Origin: Streptomyces sp. T39
Lineage (GTDB): Bacteria > Actinomycetota > Actinomycetes > Streptomycetales > Streptomycetaceae
DNA: 49,665 nt
Direction of reading: 5' to 3'
NCBI RefSeq assembly: GCF_008042045.1
Contig: NZ_RDBP01000012.1
Location: forward strand, 2,784,227 to 2,833,891
A model generated the notes under the pieces. That model ran no database searches, was not told the origin of the DNA, and was given only the letters and a program-made list of their open reading frames with translations. Both the position numbers and the translations under genes were made by a program. Position 1 is the first letter of the stretch. Every line of letters starts with the position of its first letter. Of this stretch, positions 19,576 to 28,049 are shown one piece after another.

Positions 19576-20748
19576 CCGGTGCTTCTTGAGCGCCATGTGG
19601 AGCAGCAGCCGGTGCTCGCCGTCGTCGAGGTCGAGCCCGGTCAGCTGCTCGACGCGGGAGAGCCGGTAGTACAGCGTCTGCCGGTGGATCCCCAGCGCCG
19701 CCGCCGTCCGTCCGGCCTGGCCCGCGTGGTCGAGGAACACCTCGGCGGTGCGCGCCAGTTCCCGGTGTGCCGGGGCCAGCAGCTCCCGCACCGACCGGTC
19801 GTCACCGGAACCCGCGGGCAGCGCCGTCAGCAGACGGTAGGCGCCGATCTCCGCCCAGCGGGCCACCGGACCGAAGCGGGCCTGCGCGAGCGAGGCGCGC
19901 GCGGCCGACGCCGCCTCCCGCCACGCCGCGTCCAGGTCGTCGAGCCCGCGCCGGGCGTCCGAGAGCCCGCAGCCCACCGCGGGGCCGCCCGGCCCCGCAG
20001 ACGGCGCGCCCCCCGCCTCGGCCTCTCCGCGCAGCCGCGAGGCCACGGCCGCGGCCGGTGCCGGATGGTCCGCCGCCCGTACCCGCACCAGCGCCGCCAG
20101 CGCCTCGCCGGACGCGGCGCCCGCCCGCAGCGGGAGCGTGCACAGCGCCGCCGCGCCCGGCAGCGACCGCGCCGACGGGGCGTCCCCCGCCCGCCACGGC
20201 GTCACGCACACCAGCATGTGGAGGCCGCCGGCGTCCTCGCCCAGGGCGGTGCCGAGGGCGGTGGCCGCGGTGTCGTACGGGCCGCCCCGAGCGGCGGTGA
20301 GCAGTGCGCGCAGCTCCCGGGAGAGGTCGGCGCCGGCGCGCTCCTCGTCGGCGAGCAGGCTGCCGATCCGTTCCGTCACCTCCATGGCCGCGGCCAGTCG
20401 CTCGCGGTCCGGGCCGGGGTCGGTGTCGAGCAGCCAGACGTAGCCGAGCACCACGCCCCGGTGCCGCACCGGCAGACAGATGCGGCCCCGGTTGACGCCG
20501 GCCTCCGGGGCGGCGGGGATGCGCAGCGGGCCCGTGGCGCGGGCGATGCCGAAGTCCTCGAACCAGGCACGGACGGCGGGCGTGGACCTGCGGGTGAGGA
20601 TGGAGCGCGTGCGGACCGGATCCATGGCCGCGTCGTCGCCCTCGTGGGCGCCGAACGCGATCAGGCCGAAGTCCCGGTTCTCCAGCGTTGCCGGCGCGCT
20701 CAGCAGCGCGGAGATCTCGTCGACCAGATCCTGGTAGTCGCCCTTCAC
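19570..20748 (-). CDS. PucR-type regulator, probable controller of proline catabolism
   Basis: A 392-aa regulator with the PucR C-terminal HTH (HTH_30): [20 protein letters not shown] then [20 protein letters not shown]. The N-terminal part is a GAF-like sensory region ([20 protein letters not shown]). It is transcribed divergently from the proline dehydrogenase gene across a 180-bp gap with two palindromes. In Streptomyces a PucR-like activator commonly sits beside the proline dehydrogenase gene, so I infer that it senses proline availability and activates the put genes. The start ATG at 20748 is the first of the frame. The stop overlaps the tetR stop by 6 bases. Confidence 0.87.
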   Translation of the reverse strand: MKGDYQDLVDEISALLSAPATLENRDFGLIAFGAHEGDDAAMDPVRTRSILTRRSTPAVRAWFEDFGIARATGPLRIPAAPEAGVNRGRICLPVRHRGVVLGYVWLLDTDPGPDRERLAAAMEVTERIGSLLADEERAGADLSRELRALLTAARGGPYDTAATALGTALGEDAGGLHMLVCVTPWRAGDAPSARSLPGAAALCTLPLRAGAASGEALAALVRVRAADHPAPAAAVASRLRGEAEAGGAPSAGPGGPAVGCGLSDARRGLDDLDAAWREAASAARASLAQARFGPVARWAEIGAYRLLTALPAGSGDDRSVRELLAPAHRELARTAEVFLDHAGQAGRTAAALGIHRQTLYYRLSRVEQLTGLDLDDGEHRLLLHMALKKHRL

Positions 20749-20769
20749 GCGGCCATTCTCGCATCCGGT

Positions 20770-20840
20770 TCAGACAGATGTCTGAGATCGCGGCCACGGA
20801 TGCGTGACAGCTGTCGATGGCCCAGGATCGGAGCGATCCT
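20770..20840. promoter_or_regulatory. Two palindromes upstream of proline dehydrogenase
   Basis: TCAGACAGATGTCTGA (20770-20785) is a 7-2-7 perfect palindrome, and AGGATCGGAGCGATCCT (20824-20840) is a 7-3-7 perfect palindrome. Both lie in the divergent gap between the PucR regulator and the proline catabolic operon. They are the best candidate binding sites for that regulator. Confidence 0.55.
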
Positions 20841-20928
20841 TAGATTTCACGGTGGTTCTTCGTGCCGTTCCCGGTTTGTCCGCACCACCGGGCCCGGCCC
20901 CCTCACACGTGTTCCATGGAGGTGCCCC

Positions 20929-21855
20929 GTGCTGGGTCCCGTGATCCTCGCCGCCTCGCGCAGCGACAAGATGCGCCGCTTCGTCTCGGCCGCCCCGGGG
21001 ACCAAGCAGGTCGTCGCCCGGTTCATCGCCGGCGAGACCGTCGACGAGGTCGTCCCGATCGTCCAGGACGCCGCCGCCAGGGGCCTCGAGGTCACCCTCG
21101 ACGTCGTCGGCGAGGACATCACCACGCGCGAGCAGGCGTACGCCGCGCGCGACGCGTACCTGGAGCTCATCGAGCGCCTCGCCGGCCTCGGCCTCGGCGA
21201 GCGGGCCGAGATGTCCGTCAAGCTCTCGATGTTCGGCCAGGCGCTGGAGGGCGGCCACGAGCTGGCGCTCGCCAACGTCCGCCCGGTCGTGGAGGCCGCC
21301 GCCGCCATCGGCACCACGGTCACCCTGGACGCCGAGGACCACACCACCCTGGACTCGATGTTCGCCATCCACGAGGAGCTCCGGAAGGAGTTCCCGCAGA
21401 CCGGCTGCGTCATCCAGGCCTACCTCTTCCGCACCGAGGACGACGCCCGCCGGCTCGCGGCCGCAGGCAGCCGGGTCCGCATCGTCAAGGGCGCCTACAA
21501 GGAGCCCGCCTCCGTCGCCATCCAGGACAAGGCGGAGATCGACAAGGCGTACGTGCGGATCCTGCGCATCCTGATGGAGGGCGAGGGGTACCCGATGATC
21601 GGGTCCCACGACCCCCGGCTCATCGCCATCACCCAGGAGCTCGCCCGCAGCGCCGGGCGCAAGCTCGACGAGTACGAGTTCCAGATGCTGTACGGGATCC
21701 GCAGCGACGAGCAGGTCCGGCTCGCCGCCGAGGGACACCGGATGCGCGTCTACACCGCGTACGGCACCGACTGGTACGGCTACTTCATGCGCCGCCTCGC
21801 GGAGAAGCCGGCCAACCTCCTGTTCTTCGTGCGCTCGATGATCACCAAGAACTGA
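20929..21855 (+). CDS. Proline dehydrogenase (monofunctional)
   Basis: A 308-aa flavoenzyme oxidising proline to 1-pyrroline-5-carboxylate. TIM-barrel motifs of the PRODH family are visible: EMSVKLSMFG, VTLDAEDHTTLDSMF, VRIVKGAYKEP, MIGSHDPRLI, FQMLYGIRSDEQ, and near the C-terminus VYTAYGTDWYGYFMRRLAEK, where the two adjacent Arg contact proline in homologues. GTG 20929 follows GGAGGTG at good spacing. It forms an operon with the P5C dehydrogenase 87 bp downstream, and regulation by the divergent PucR protein is likely. Confidence 0.94.
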   Translation: MLGPVILAASRSDKMRRFVSAAPGTKQVVARFIAGETVDEVVPIVQDAAARGLEVTLDVVGEDITTREQAYAARDAYLELIERLAGLGLGERAEMSVKLSMFGQALEGGHELALANVRPVVEAAAAIGTTVTLDAEDHTTLDSMFAIHEELRKEFPQTGCVIQAYLFRTEDDARRLAAAGSRVRIVKGAYKEPASVAIQDKAEIDKAYVRILRILMEGEGYPMIGSHDPRLIAITQELARSAGRKLDEYEFQMLYGIRSDEQVRLAAEGHRMRVYTAYGTDWYGYFMRRLAEKPANLLFFVRSMITKN

Positions 21856-21942
21856 CCCGAACCGATCCCAGGGCCCCTGGAAGCCGTCGCCCGCCCCCGC
21901 CCGGCACGGACGACCGCTTCCCACACCCCCGAAGAAGGAGTC

Positions 21943-23583
21943 ATGGCACCCATGGACGCCGTCACCCAGGTCCCCGCGCCCGTCAACGAGCCGGTCCACG
22001 GCTACGCCCCCGGTTCGCCCGAGCGCGCCCGCCTGGAGGCCAAGCTCAAGGAGCTGGCCGAGAACCCGATCGAGCTGCCGATGACGATCGGCGGCGTGAA
22101 GCGGATGGGCGGCGGCGAGCGCGTCGACGTCGTGCAGCCGCACAACCACAAGGCCGTGATCGGCACCTTCGCCGGCGCCACCACCCAGGACGCCCAGGAC
22201 GCCATCGACGCCGCCCTCGCCGCGGCGCCGGCCTGGCGCGCCATGTCGTTCGACGACCGCGCCGCGATCATCCTGCGCGCCGCCGAGCTGCTGGCCGGCC
22301 CCTGGCGCGAGACGCTGGCCGCCTCCACCATGCTGGGCCAGTCCAAGACCGCGCAGCAGGCCGAGATCGACACCCCCTGCGAGCTCGTCGACTTCTGGCG
22401 CTTCAACGTCAAGTACGCCCGCGACATCCTGGCCGAGCAGCCCCCGGCCAACTCCCCGGGCGTCTGGAACCGCATGGACCACCGCCCGCTGGAGGGCTTC
22501 GTCTACGCGATCACGCCCTTCAACTTCACCGCCATCGCGGGCAACCTGCCGACCGCCCCCGCCCTCATGGGCAACGTGGTCGTCTGGAAGCCGTCCCCGA
22601 CCCAGACCCACGCCGCCGTGCTGCTGATGCAGCTGCTGGAGGAGGCCGGTCTGCCGAAGGGCGTCATCAACCTGGTGACCGGTGACGGCATCGCCGTCTC
22701 CGAGGTGGCGCTGGAGCACCCGATGCTCGCGGGCATCCACTTCACCGGTTCGACCCGCACCTTCCAGCACCTGTGGAAGACGGTCGGCAACAACATCGAG
22801 AAGTACCGCTCCTACCCGCGCATCGTCGGCGAGACGGGCGGCAAGGACTTCGTCGTCGCCCACCCGAGCGCCGACCGCGCCGTGCTGAAGACCGCGCTGA
22901 CCCGTGGCTCGTTCGAGTTCCAGGGCCAGAAGTGCTCGGCGTCCTCCCGCGCCTACATCCCGGCCTCCATCTGGAACTCCGGCTTCAAGGAGGAGTTCGC
23001 CGCCGAGGTCGACGCCATCGCCATGGGCGACGTCACCGACCTGACGAACTTCATCGGCGCGGTCATCGACGAGCGGTCCTTCGCCAAGAACAAGGCCGCC
23101 ATCGACCGCGCCCACGAGGACCCGACCTGCACCGTCGTCGCGGGCGGCACCTACGACGACTCGGTCGGCTACTTCGTGCGCCCGACCGTCATCGAGTGCT
23201 CCGACGCCGAGAACGAGGTCTTCACGACCGAGTACTTCGGCCCGATCCTCGCCGTGCACGTCTACGAGGACGACGCCTACGACGCGATGCTGGAGCAGAT
23301 GGAGTCGGTCTCGGCCTACGCCCTCACCGGCTCGGTCATCGCGGGCGACCGGGCCGCCGCCGCGTACACGATGGAGAAGCTGCGCTACGCCGCGGGCAAC
23401 TTCTACATCAACGACAAGTCGACCGGCGCCGTCGTCGGCCAGCAGCCCTTCGGCGGCGGCCGTGCCTCCGGCACCAACGACAAGGCCGGCGCCCCGCAGA
23501 ACCTGATGCGCTGGACGCTGACCCGCGCCATCAAGGAGACGCTGGTCCCGCCGACCGACTACACGTACCCGCACATGGGCTGA
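21943..23583 (+). CDS. pruA: 1-pyrroline-5-carboxylate (glutamate semialdehyde) dehydrogenase
   Basis: A 546-aa NAD-dependent aldehyde dehydrogenase that completes conversion of proline to glutamate. The catalytic Cys is about residue 331 (FEFQGQKCSASSRAYI) and the general-base Glu about residue 297 (IVGETGGKDF). VVWKPSPTQTHAA and the C-terminal FGGGRASGTNDKAG are typical of the P5CDH group. AAGGAG stands two bases before ATG 21943 and eleven before ATG 21952, so the start could be the second ATG (MDAVTQ). Cotranscribed with proline dehydrogenase. Confidence 0.95.
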   Translation: MAPMDAVTQVPAPVNEPVHGYAPGSPERARLEAKLKELAENPIELPMTIGGVKRMGGGERVDVVQPHNHKAVIGTFAGATTQDAQDAIDAALAAAPAWRAMSFDDRAAIILRAAELLAGPWRETLAASTMLGQSKTAQQAEIDTPCELVDFWRFNVKYARDILAEQPPANSPGVWNRMDHRPLEGFVYAITPFNFTAIAGNLPTAPALMGNVVVWKPSPTQTHAAVLLMQLLEEAGLPKGVINLVTGDGIAVSEVALEHPMLAGIHFTGSTRTFQHLWKTVGNNIEKYRSYPRIVGETGGKDFVVAHPSADRAVLKTALTRGSFEFQGQKCSASSRAYIPASIWNSGFKEEFAAEVDAIAMGDVTDLTNFIGAVIDERSFAKNKAAIDRAHEDPTCTVVAGGTYDDSVGYFVRPTVIECSDAENEVFTTEYFGPILAVHVYEDDAYDAMLEQMESVSAYALTGSVIAGDRAAAAYTMEKLRYAAGNFYINDKSTGAVVGQQPFGGGRASGTNDKAGAPQNLMRWTLTRAIKETLVPPTDYTYPHMG

Positions 23584-23607
23584 CGCCCGGGTGCTCCCGA
23601 GACACCG

Positions 23608-23640
23608 CCCCCCGCCGGTCCCCCCAGACCGGCCGGGGGC
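23608..23640 (+). terminator. Terminator after the proline operon
   Basis: CCCCCCGCCGGTC (23608-23620) pairs with GACCGGCCGGGGG (from 23627) with one bulged base, 25 bases past the dehydrogenase stop. It probably ends the proline operon. Confidence 0.65.
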
Positions 23641-23696
23641 GGCTCGCGTGGGGCGGGCTTACGCTGGCGGCAGGGGGCACCGCGGAGGAGGACGCC

Positions 23697-23936
23697 ATGC
23701 CCGGTTCCACGACCCTCGGCCCCGGCCACGGGGCCGACGCGATCGACCACCCCGACGCGACCCGGCTCGCGGCGCTCACCGGCGCACTGCACCGGCTGCT
23801 GTCGGAGGACGGTCCGAACCGGATCACGGACGCCCAGGCCGCCGCCCTGTGCGGCGGCGGGGCCCGGGAACGCGAGGAGTTCACCGCCTGGATGGAGCGG
23901 GTGGCCGCGCGCCTGGAGGCGGCCGTCGCGGACTGA
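23697..23936 (+). CDS. Hypothetical small protein, 79 aa
   Basis: ATG 23697 is preceded by GGAGGAG. The product starts MPGSTTLGPGHGADAIDHPD and continues with helices (RLAALTGALHRLLSEDGPNR, EREEFTAWMERVAARLEAAV). It is acidic and soluble, with no signal or membrane segment. I do not recognise a domain. It lies between the proline operon and a convergent DUF1206 gene. Its stop codon is embedded in the first bases of a 27-bp terminator stem. Confidence 0.7.
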   Translation: MPGSTTLGPGHGADAIDHPDATRLAALTGALHRLLSEDGPNRITDAQAAALCGGGAREREEFTAWMERVAARLEAAVAD

Positions 23937-23990
23937 ACGCGGGAGGGCGGGGACGGCACCGGTGTGCCGTCCCCGCCCTCCCGCGTTCAG
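23933..23990. terminator. 27-bp perfect-stem bidirectional terminator
   Basis: Left arm 23933-23959 and right arm 23964-23990 are perfectly complementary around a CGGT loop. The left arm includes the stop codon of the upstream small gene (TGA 23934-23936), and the right arm ends 7 bases before the stop codon of the convergent DUF1206 gene. It therefore serves both. Confidence 0.9.
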
Positions 23991-23997
23991 CCGCCGC

Positions 23998-24831
23998 TCA
24001 CACCTTGCGCCACCGCGCCATCGCGAACGAGAAGATCCCGAAGAGCGCGAGACCGGCCGCGATCAGCGCCAGCAGCCAGGGGCCCGCGGGAGTCTGCGCG
24101 AAGGTCCGCAGGGCGTCGTCGAAGCCCTTCGCCTCGTCGGGGTCGTACTCCAGGGCGGCCCGCGCGACGAACACGCCGATCACCGCGAAGACCGCGCCCC
24201 GGGCCACACCGCCGCCGACGCCGGTGACGTCCGTGAAGCGGCGGGCGTGACGCGACATCGAGCCGCGCTTCAGATGCTTGCGGTACTTGCGCAGCACGGC
24301 CCGCGCACCGACCCACACACCGGCGACGACCACGCCCGCGCCGGCCAGCGCCACGATCCACTGCCCGCCCGGCAGTTCCAGGGCGCGGGCGGTGACGTCC
24401 TTGGACTGCTGGTCGCCGGAGCCGCCGCCGCCCTCCCCGGCGGCGAAGGAGAGCACCGAGTAGGCGACGAAGGCGTAGAAGACGAAACGCGCCCCGGACA
24501 GGGCCCGCTTGCGCGCCTTGCCGCCGTCCTCACCGGCCGCGCCGAACGCGGCCTCCGACAGCCGCCACAGCGCCATGCCGACGAGTCCGACGCCGAGGGC
24601 CCACAGCATCACCGAACCGAAGGGCTTGCCGGCGAGTTCGGCGAGTGCGCCGCCCCGGTCGGCCTGCTCGCCGCCGTCGCCGAAGGCGATCTGGAGCGCG
24701 ATGACGCCGATGAGGACGTACAGCACCCCCCTCGCCGCCAGCCCCCACCGCGCGCCGATCCCGACGGCCCTGCTGTTCGCCGCCCGGCGGGCCTTGGCGG
24801 TCCCGCGGTTCCCGAGTACGTGAGCGTTCAT
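23998..24831 (-). CDS. DUF1206 integral membrane protein
   Basis: A 277-aa membrane protein with three repeated two-helix modules: GLAARGVLYVLIGVIALQIA / VMLWALGVGLVGMALWRLSE, then RFVFYAFVAYSVLSFAAG / WIVALAGAGVVVAGVWVGAR, then VARGAVFAVIGVFVARAALE / WLLALIAAGLALFGIFSFAM. Each module carries the G-x(4-6)-AR/GAR-like signature of DUF1206. The start at 24831 has GGAGG upstream. The function of the family is unknown. It is divergent from a 42-aa gene across an AT-rich promoter island. Confidence 0.88.
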   Translation of the reverse strand: MNAHVLGNRGTAKARRAANSRAVGIGARWGLAARGVLYVLIGVIALQIAFGDGGEQADRGGALAELAGKPFGSVMLWALGVGLVGMALWRLSEAAFGAAGEDGGKARKRALSGARFVFYAFVAYSVLSFAAGEGGGGSGDQQSKDVTARALELPGGQWIVALAGAGVVVAGVWVGARAVLRKYRKHLKRGSMSRHARRFTDVTGVGGGVARGAVFAVIGVFVARAALEYDPDEAKGFDDALRTFAQTPAGPWLLALIAAGLALFGIFSFAMARWRKV

Positions 24832-24951
24832 GTCAACCTCCCCGGACGCGGCTGCCCCCGGAGTCCGCCGCGAAACGGCGGCGGCCGCGGGGCGGCCGCC
24901 GCAGGCCGGGAAGGGTGCCGTCTCAGATAGTAGGAAGTCCGAGTAATTGTG

Positions 24952-24980
24952 GAGACAGAAGTGTCCGGCTGCCCTAGCTT
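24952..24980 (+). promoter_or_regulatory. Promoter for the 42-aa small gene
   Basis: GAGACA (24952-24957) and TAGCTT (24975-24980) are exactly 17 bases apart and sit in the most AT-rich patch of the neighbourhood (24920-24985). GACAGAAGTGTC (24954-24965) forms a short inverted repeat over the -35, and the block TAGTAGGAAGTCCGAGTAAT upstream may be an operator. The inferred start near 24987 leaves an untranslated leader of about 130 bases. Confidence 0.5.
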
Positions 24981-24986
24981 TGTAGG

Positions 24987-25119
24987 AGCCGAACGTCTCG
25001 CTCGATCCAGCGAATGGCGGTCGTGAGCCAGTGCCCCCGCGCAGGCAACCCCTGCGGCACCGCTCCCCGCCCCTTCCGGCGCCTTCGAAATCATCCCGAT
25101 CTCCGAGGAGTCGATCATC
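24987..25119 (+). promoter_or_regulatory. Structured 5' leader of the 42-aa gene
   Basis: The leader contains a hairpin at 25031-25060: GTGC with GCAC outside, CGCAGG with CCTGCG inside, and a CAACC loop. GCGGT and ACCGC outside it can extend the fold. GGCAACC resembles the conserved core of S-box/SAM riboswitches, but the other S-box elements are not recognisable, so no riboswitch class is assigned. The leader ends in GAGGAG before ATG 25120. Confidence 0.35.
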
Positions 25120-25248
25120 ATGTCCGCTGAGACCGCCCGCCGCGTCCGCCGTACCTCCCGCGCCTCCGAGGCCGACCGCAGGAACGCCGCCGCCGCCCTC
25201 CAGCGCGCCCTCGACCGCCGTGACAACGGCGGCGAGACCGGTCACTGA
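25120..25248 (+). CDS. Small basic protein, 42 aa
   Basis: ATG 25120 follows CGAGGAG at nine-base spacing. The product, starting MSAETARRVRRTSRASEADR and ending DRRDNGGETGH, is highly basic and probably one helix. The strong ribosome site, clear promoter and long leader support a real gene. The function is unknown. Binding to nucleic acid is possible from composition alone, but this is speculation. Confidence 0.65.
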   Translation: MSAETARRVRRTSRASEADRRNAAAALQRALDRRDNGGETGH

Positions 25249-25313
25249 GCTGCCCGTTCCTCTCCCGGCCACGGCCCGCGCGGCGACCGGGAGTCCACAT
25301 GGCGGACATCGAA

Positions 25314-25348
25314 TGTCAATGAATGGGACGCGGGAGTAGGGTGCCGAC

Positions 25349-25351
<3 letters not shown>
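25314..25351 (+). promoter_or_regulatory. leuB promoter giving a leaderless mRNA
   Basis: TGTCAA (25314-25319) and TAGGGT (25336-25341) are 16 bases apart, and the leuB ATG begins 7 bases after the -10. There is no Shine-Dalgarno sequence in the space, so the transcript very probably starts at the A of the ATG. Confidence 0.6.
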
Positions 25352-26392
<1,041 letters not shown>

Positions 26393-26409
26393 CCCGCCGG
26401 ACCGAGACA

Positions 26410-26471
26410 TTCCGGGGTGTCCCCCGACACCCCCGGAAGCCGCCGGGTCGCTTCCCCTCAGCGCCCGGCGG
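26410..26471 (+). terminator. Two hairpins after leuB
   Basis: TTCCGGGGTGTC (26410-26421) pairs with GACACCCCCGGAA (26426-26438), with one bulge. CCGCCGGG (26440-26447) pairs with CCCGGCGG (26464-26471). Together they probably terminate leuB. Confidence 0.6.
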
Positions 26472-26550
26472 CTTCTCCTGCACGGCCCCGGGTGCGACCA
26501 TCGATCCCGGGGCCGCCTCCACGCTGTTCCCTGCCCGGTCCTCCGCGCGC

Positions 26551-26605
26551 GATAATCGAACGTGGGCCGTGGCGCATGCCGATGCTCGGACGTCCGAGCA
26601 TCGGC
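26551..26605 (+). promoter_or_regulatory. ilvE promoter with a 28-bp perfect palindrome downstream
   Basis: GATAAT at 26551-26556 is a good -10 candidate. From 26578 to 26605 the sequence is a perfect palindrome with no spacer, centred on GGACGTCC. It would lie at about +15 to +43 of the ilvE transcript, so it can be an operator or, in RNA, a stem near the 5' end. The 262-bp leuB-ilvE gap otherwise holds only the leuB terminators. Confidence 0.6.
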
Positions 26606-26654
26606 GCGGCGTGAGCGCGGTCCGCCACTGACAACCGGTGAAGGACATCCACTC

Positions 26655-27743
26655 ATGACGACGCCCACGATCGAGCTCAAGCCCTCCTCGCACCCGCTGT
26701 CCGACGCCGAGCGCGAGGCGATCCTGACCGACCCCGGCTTCGGCCGCCACTTCACCGATCACATGGTGACGATCAAGTGGACCGAGGGCCGCGGCTGGCA
26801 CGACGCCGAGCTCGTCCCGTACGCGCCGCTGTCGATCGATCCGGCCAACATGACCCTGCACTACGCGCAGGAGATCTTCGAGGGCCTCAAGGCGTACCGC
26901 CGCCCCGACGGCTCGGTCGTCACCTTCCGCCCGGACGCCAACGCCCGCCGCTTCCAGGCGTCCGCCCGCCGGCTCGCCATGCCCGAACTGCCCGTCGACC
27001 TGTTCATCGGCGCCTGTGACGCGCTGGTCCAGCAGGACAAGGCATGGGTCCCGGCGCACGGCGGCGAGTCCTCGCTCTACCTGCGCCCGTTCATGATCGC
27101 GGCGGAGGTCGGCCTCGGCGTTCGGCCCGCCAACGAGTACCTCTTCATCGTCATCGCCTCGCCCGCCGGCGCCTACTTCCCCGGCGGCGTCGAGCCCGTC
27201 TCCATCTGGCTCTCCCAGGACCGGGTGCGCGCGGTCCCCGGCGGCATGGGCGACGCCAAGACCGGCGGCAACTACGCCGCCTCCCTGCTCGCCCAGGCCG
27301 AGGCCGCCACCCACGGCTGCGCCCAGGTCGCCTACCTCGACGCCGTCGAGCACCGGTGGGTCGAGGAACTCGGCGGCATGAACCTGTACTTCGTCTACGA
27401 GGACCACATCGTCACCCCGGCGCTCACCGGCTCCCTGCTCGCGGGCATCACCCGTGACTCGCTCCTGCGTCTGGCCGAGGACCTCGGCCACCCCTCGCGG
27501 GAGGGCAGGATCTCCATCGAGCAGTGGAAGGCCGACACGGAGAGCGGCGCGCTCAAGGAGGTCTTCGCCTGCGGCACCGCCGCCGTGATCACCCCCGTCG
27601 GCACGGTCAGGACCAGGGACGGCGAGTGGCAGCAGTCCGGCGGCCGGCCGGGCGAGGTCACCATGAAGCTGCGCAAGGCGCTGCTCGACATCCAGACCGG
27701 CCGCGCCGAGGACGTCCACGGCTGGACGCACGAGCTCGGCTGA
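26655..27743 (+). CDS. ilvE: Branched-chain amino acid aminotransferase
   Basis: A 362-aa fold-type IV PLP enzyme performing the last, reversible step of Ile, Leu and Val synthesis. The PLP lysine is about residue 202 (GGMGDAKTGGNYAAS). LHYAQEIFEGLKAYR, SLYLRPFMIA, ELGGMNLYFVY and the phosphate-binding CGTAAVITPVG are family motifs. ATG 26655 has GAAGGAC upstream. It is transcribed separately from leuB, behind its own promoter and palindrome. Confidence 0.96.
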   Translation: MTTPTIELKPSSHPLSDAEREAILTDPGFGRHFTDHMVTIKWTEGRGWHDAELVPYAPLSIDPANMTLHYAQEIFEGLKAYRRPDGSVVTFRPDANARRFQASARRLAMPELPVDLFIGACDALVQQDKAWVPAHGGESSLYLRPFMIAAEVGLGVRPANEYLFIVIASPAGAYFPGGVEPVSIWLSQDRVRAVPGGMGDAKTGGNYAASLLAQAEAATHGCAQVAYLDAVEHRWVEELGGMNLYFVYEDHIVTPALTGSLLAGITRDSLLRLAEDLGHPSREGRISIEQWKADTESGALKEVFACGTAAVITPVGTVRTRDGEWQQSGGRPGEVTMKLRKALLDIQTGRAEDVHGWTHELG

Positions 27744-27766
27744 CATCCGACCCGGATCGCCTCACC

Positions 27767-27803
27767 GAGGCCCCGCGCCCCGCACTGCGGAGCGCGGGGC
27801 CTC
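27767..27803 (+). terminator. Terminator after ilvE
   Basis: GAGGCCCCGCGC (27767-27778) is perfectly complementary to GCGCGGGGCCTC (27792-27803), 24 bases past the ilvE stop. Confidence 0.85.
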
Positions 27804-27840
27804 TGTCGTGGGCGGCCGGACCCCGGCCGACGGGGGCTCC

Positions 27841-27882
27841 CGCCTCACGGCCGGCGCCTCACGGCCGGCGCCTGAGGGCCGG
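27841..27882. repeat. Three tandem copies of a 14-bp unit
   Basis: CGCCTCACGGCCGG occurs at 27841 and 27855 and, with two changes, at 27869. It lies between the ilvE terminator and the urease-like promoter. No function is evident. Confidence 0.85.
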
Positions 27883-27995
27883 CGCCGATGCCGTGCCGTT
27901 CCGCCGGGTTGCCCGTCGGTGGTGCGGCTCTTCGATCAACGCTCTAATCGAGGGTGACGCCGAGAAGGTCACTTTCTCGCGTGAAATCGCGTGCT

Positions 27996-28024
27996 TTCCT
28001 GTTTCGGAGTCGCCTTGTTAGAGT
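27996..28024 (+). promoter_or_regulatory. Promoter of the urease-like / agmatine deiminase operon
   Basis: TTCCTG (27996-28001) and TAGAGT (28019-28024) are 17 bases apart, the latter fitting TAGNNT. Upstream, CGAGAA (27961) and TTCTCG (27974) form a small inverted repeat in an AT-rich stretch from 27930. This is a possible operator for the TetR protein encoded at the operon end. Confidence 0.45.
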
Positions 28025-28049
28025 GGCGCTCAAATCTGGAGGTGCTGCC

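Noticed and set aside
25031..25060. SAM (S-box) riboswitch because of GGCAACC
   Set aside because: The remaining conserved S-box helices and sequence blocks are not visible; kept only as an unclassified structured leader.
27961..27990. GlnR box (GTNAC-N6-GAAAC) upstream of the urease-like operon
   Set aside because: GTCAC and GAAAT are present but with the wrong spacing; not a convincing GlnR site.
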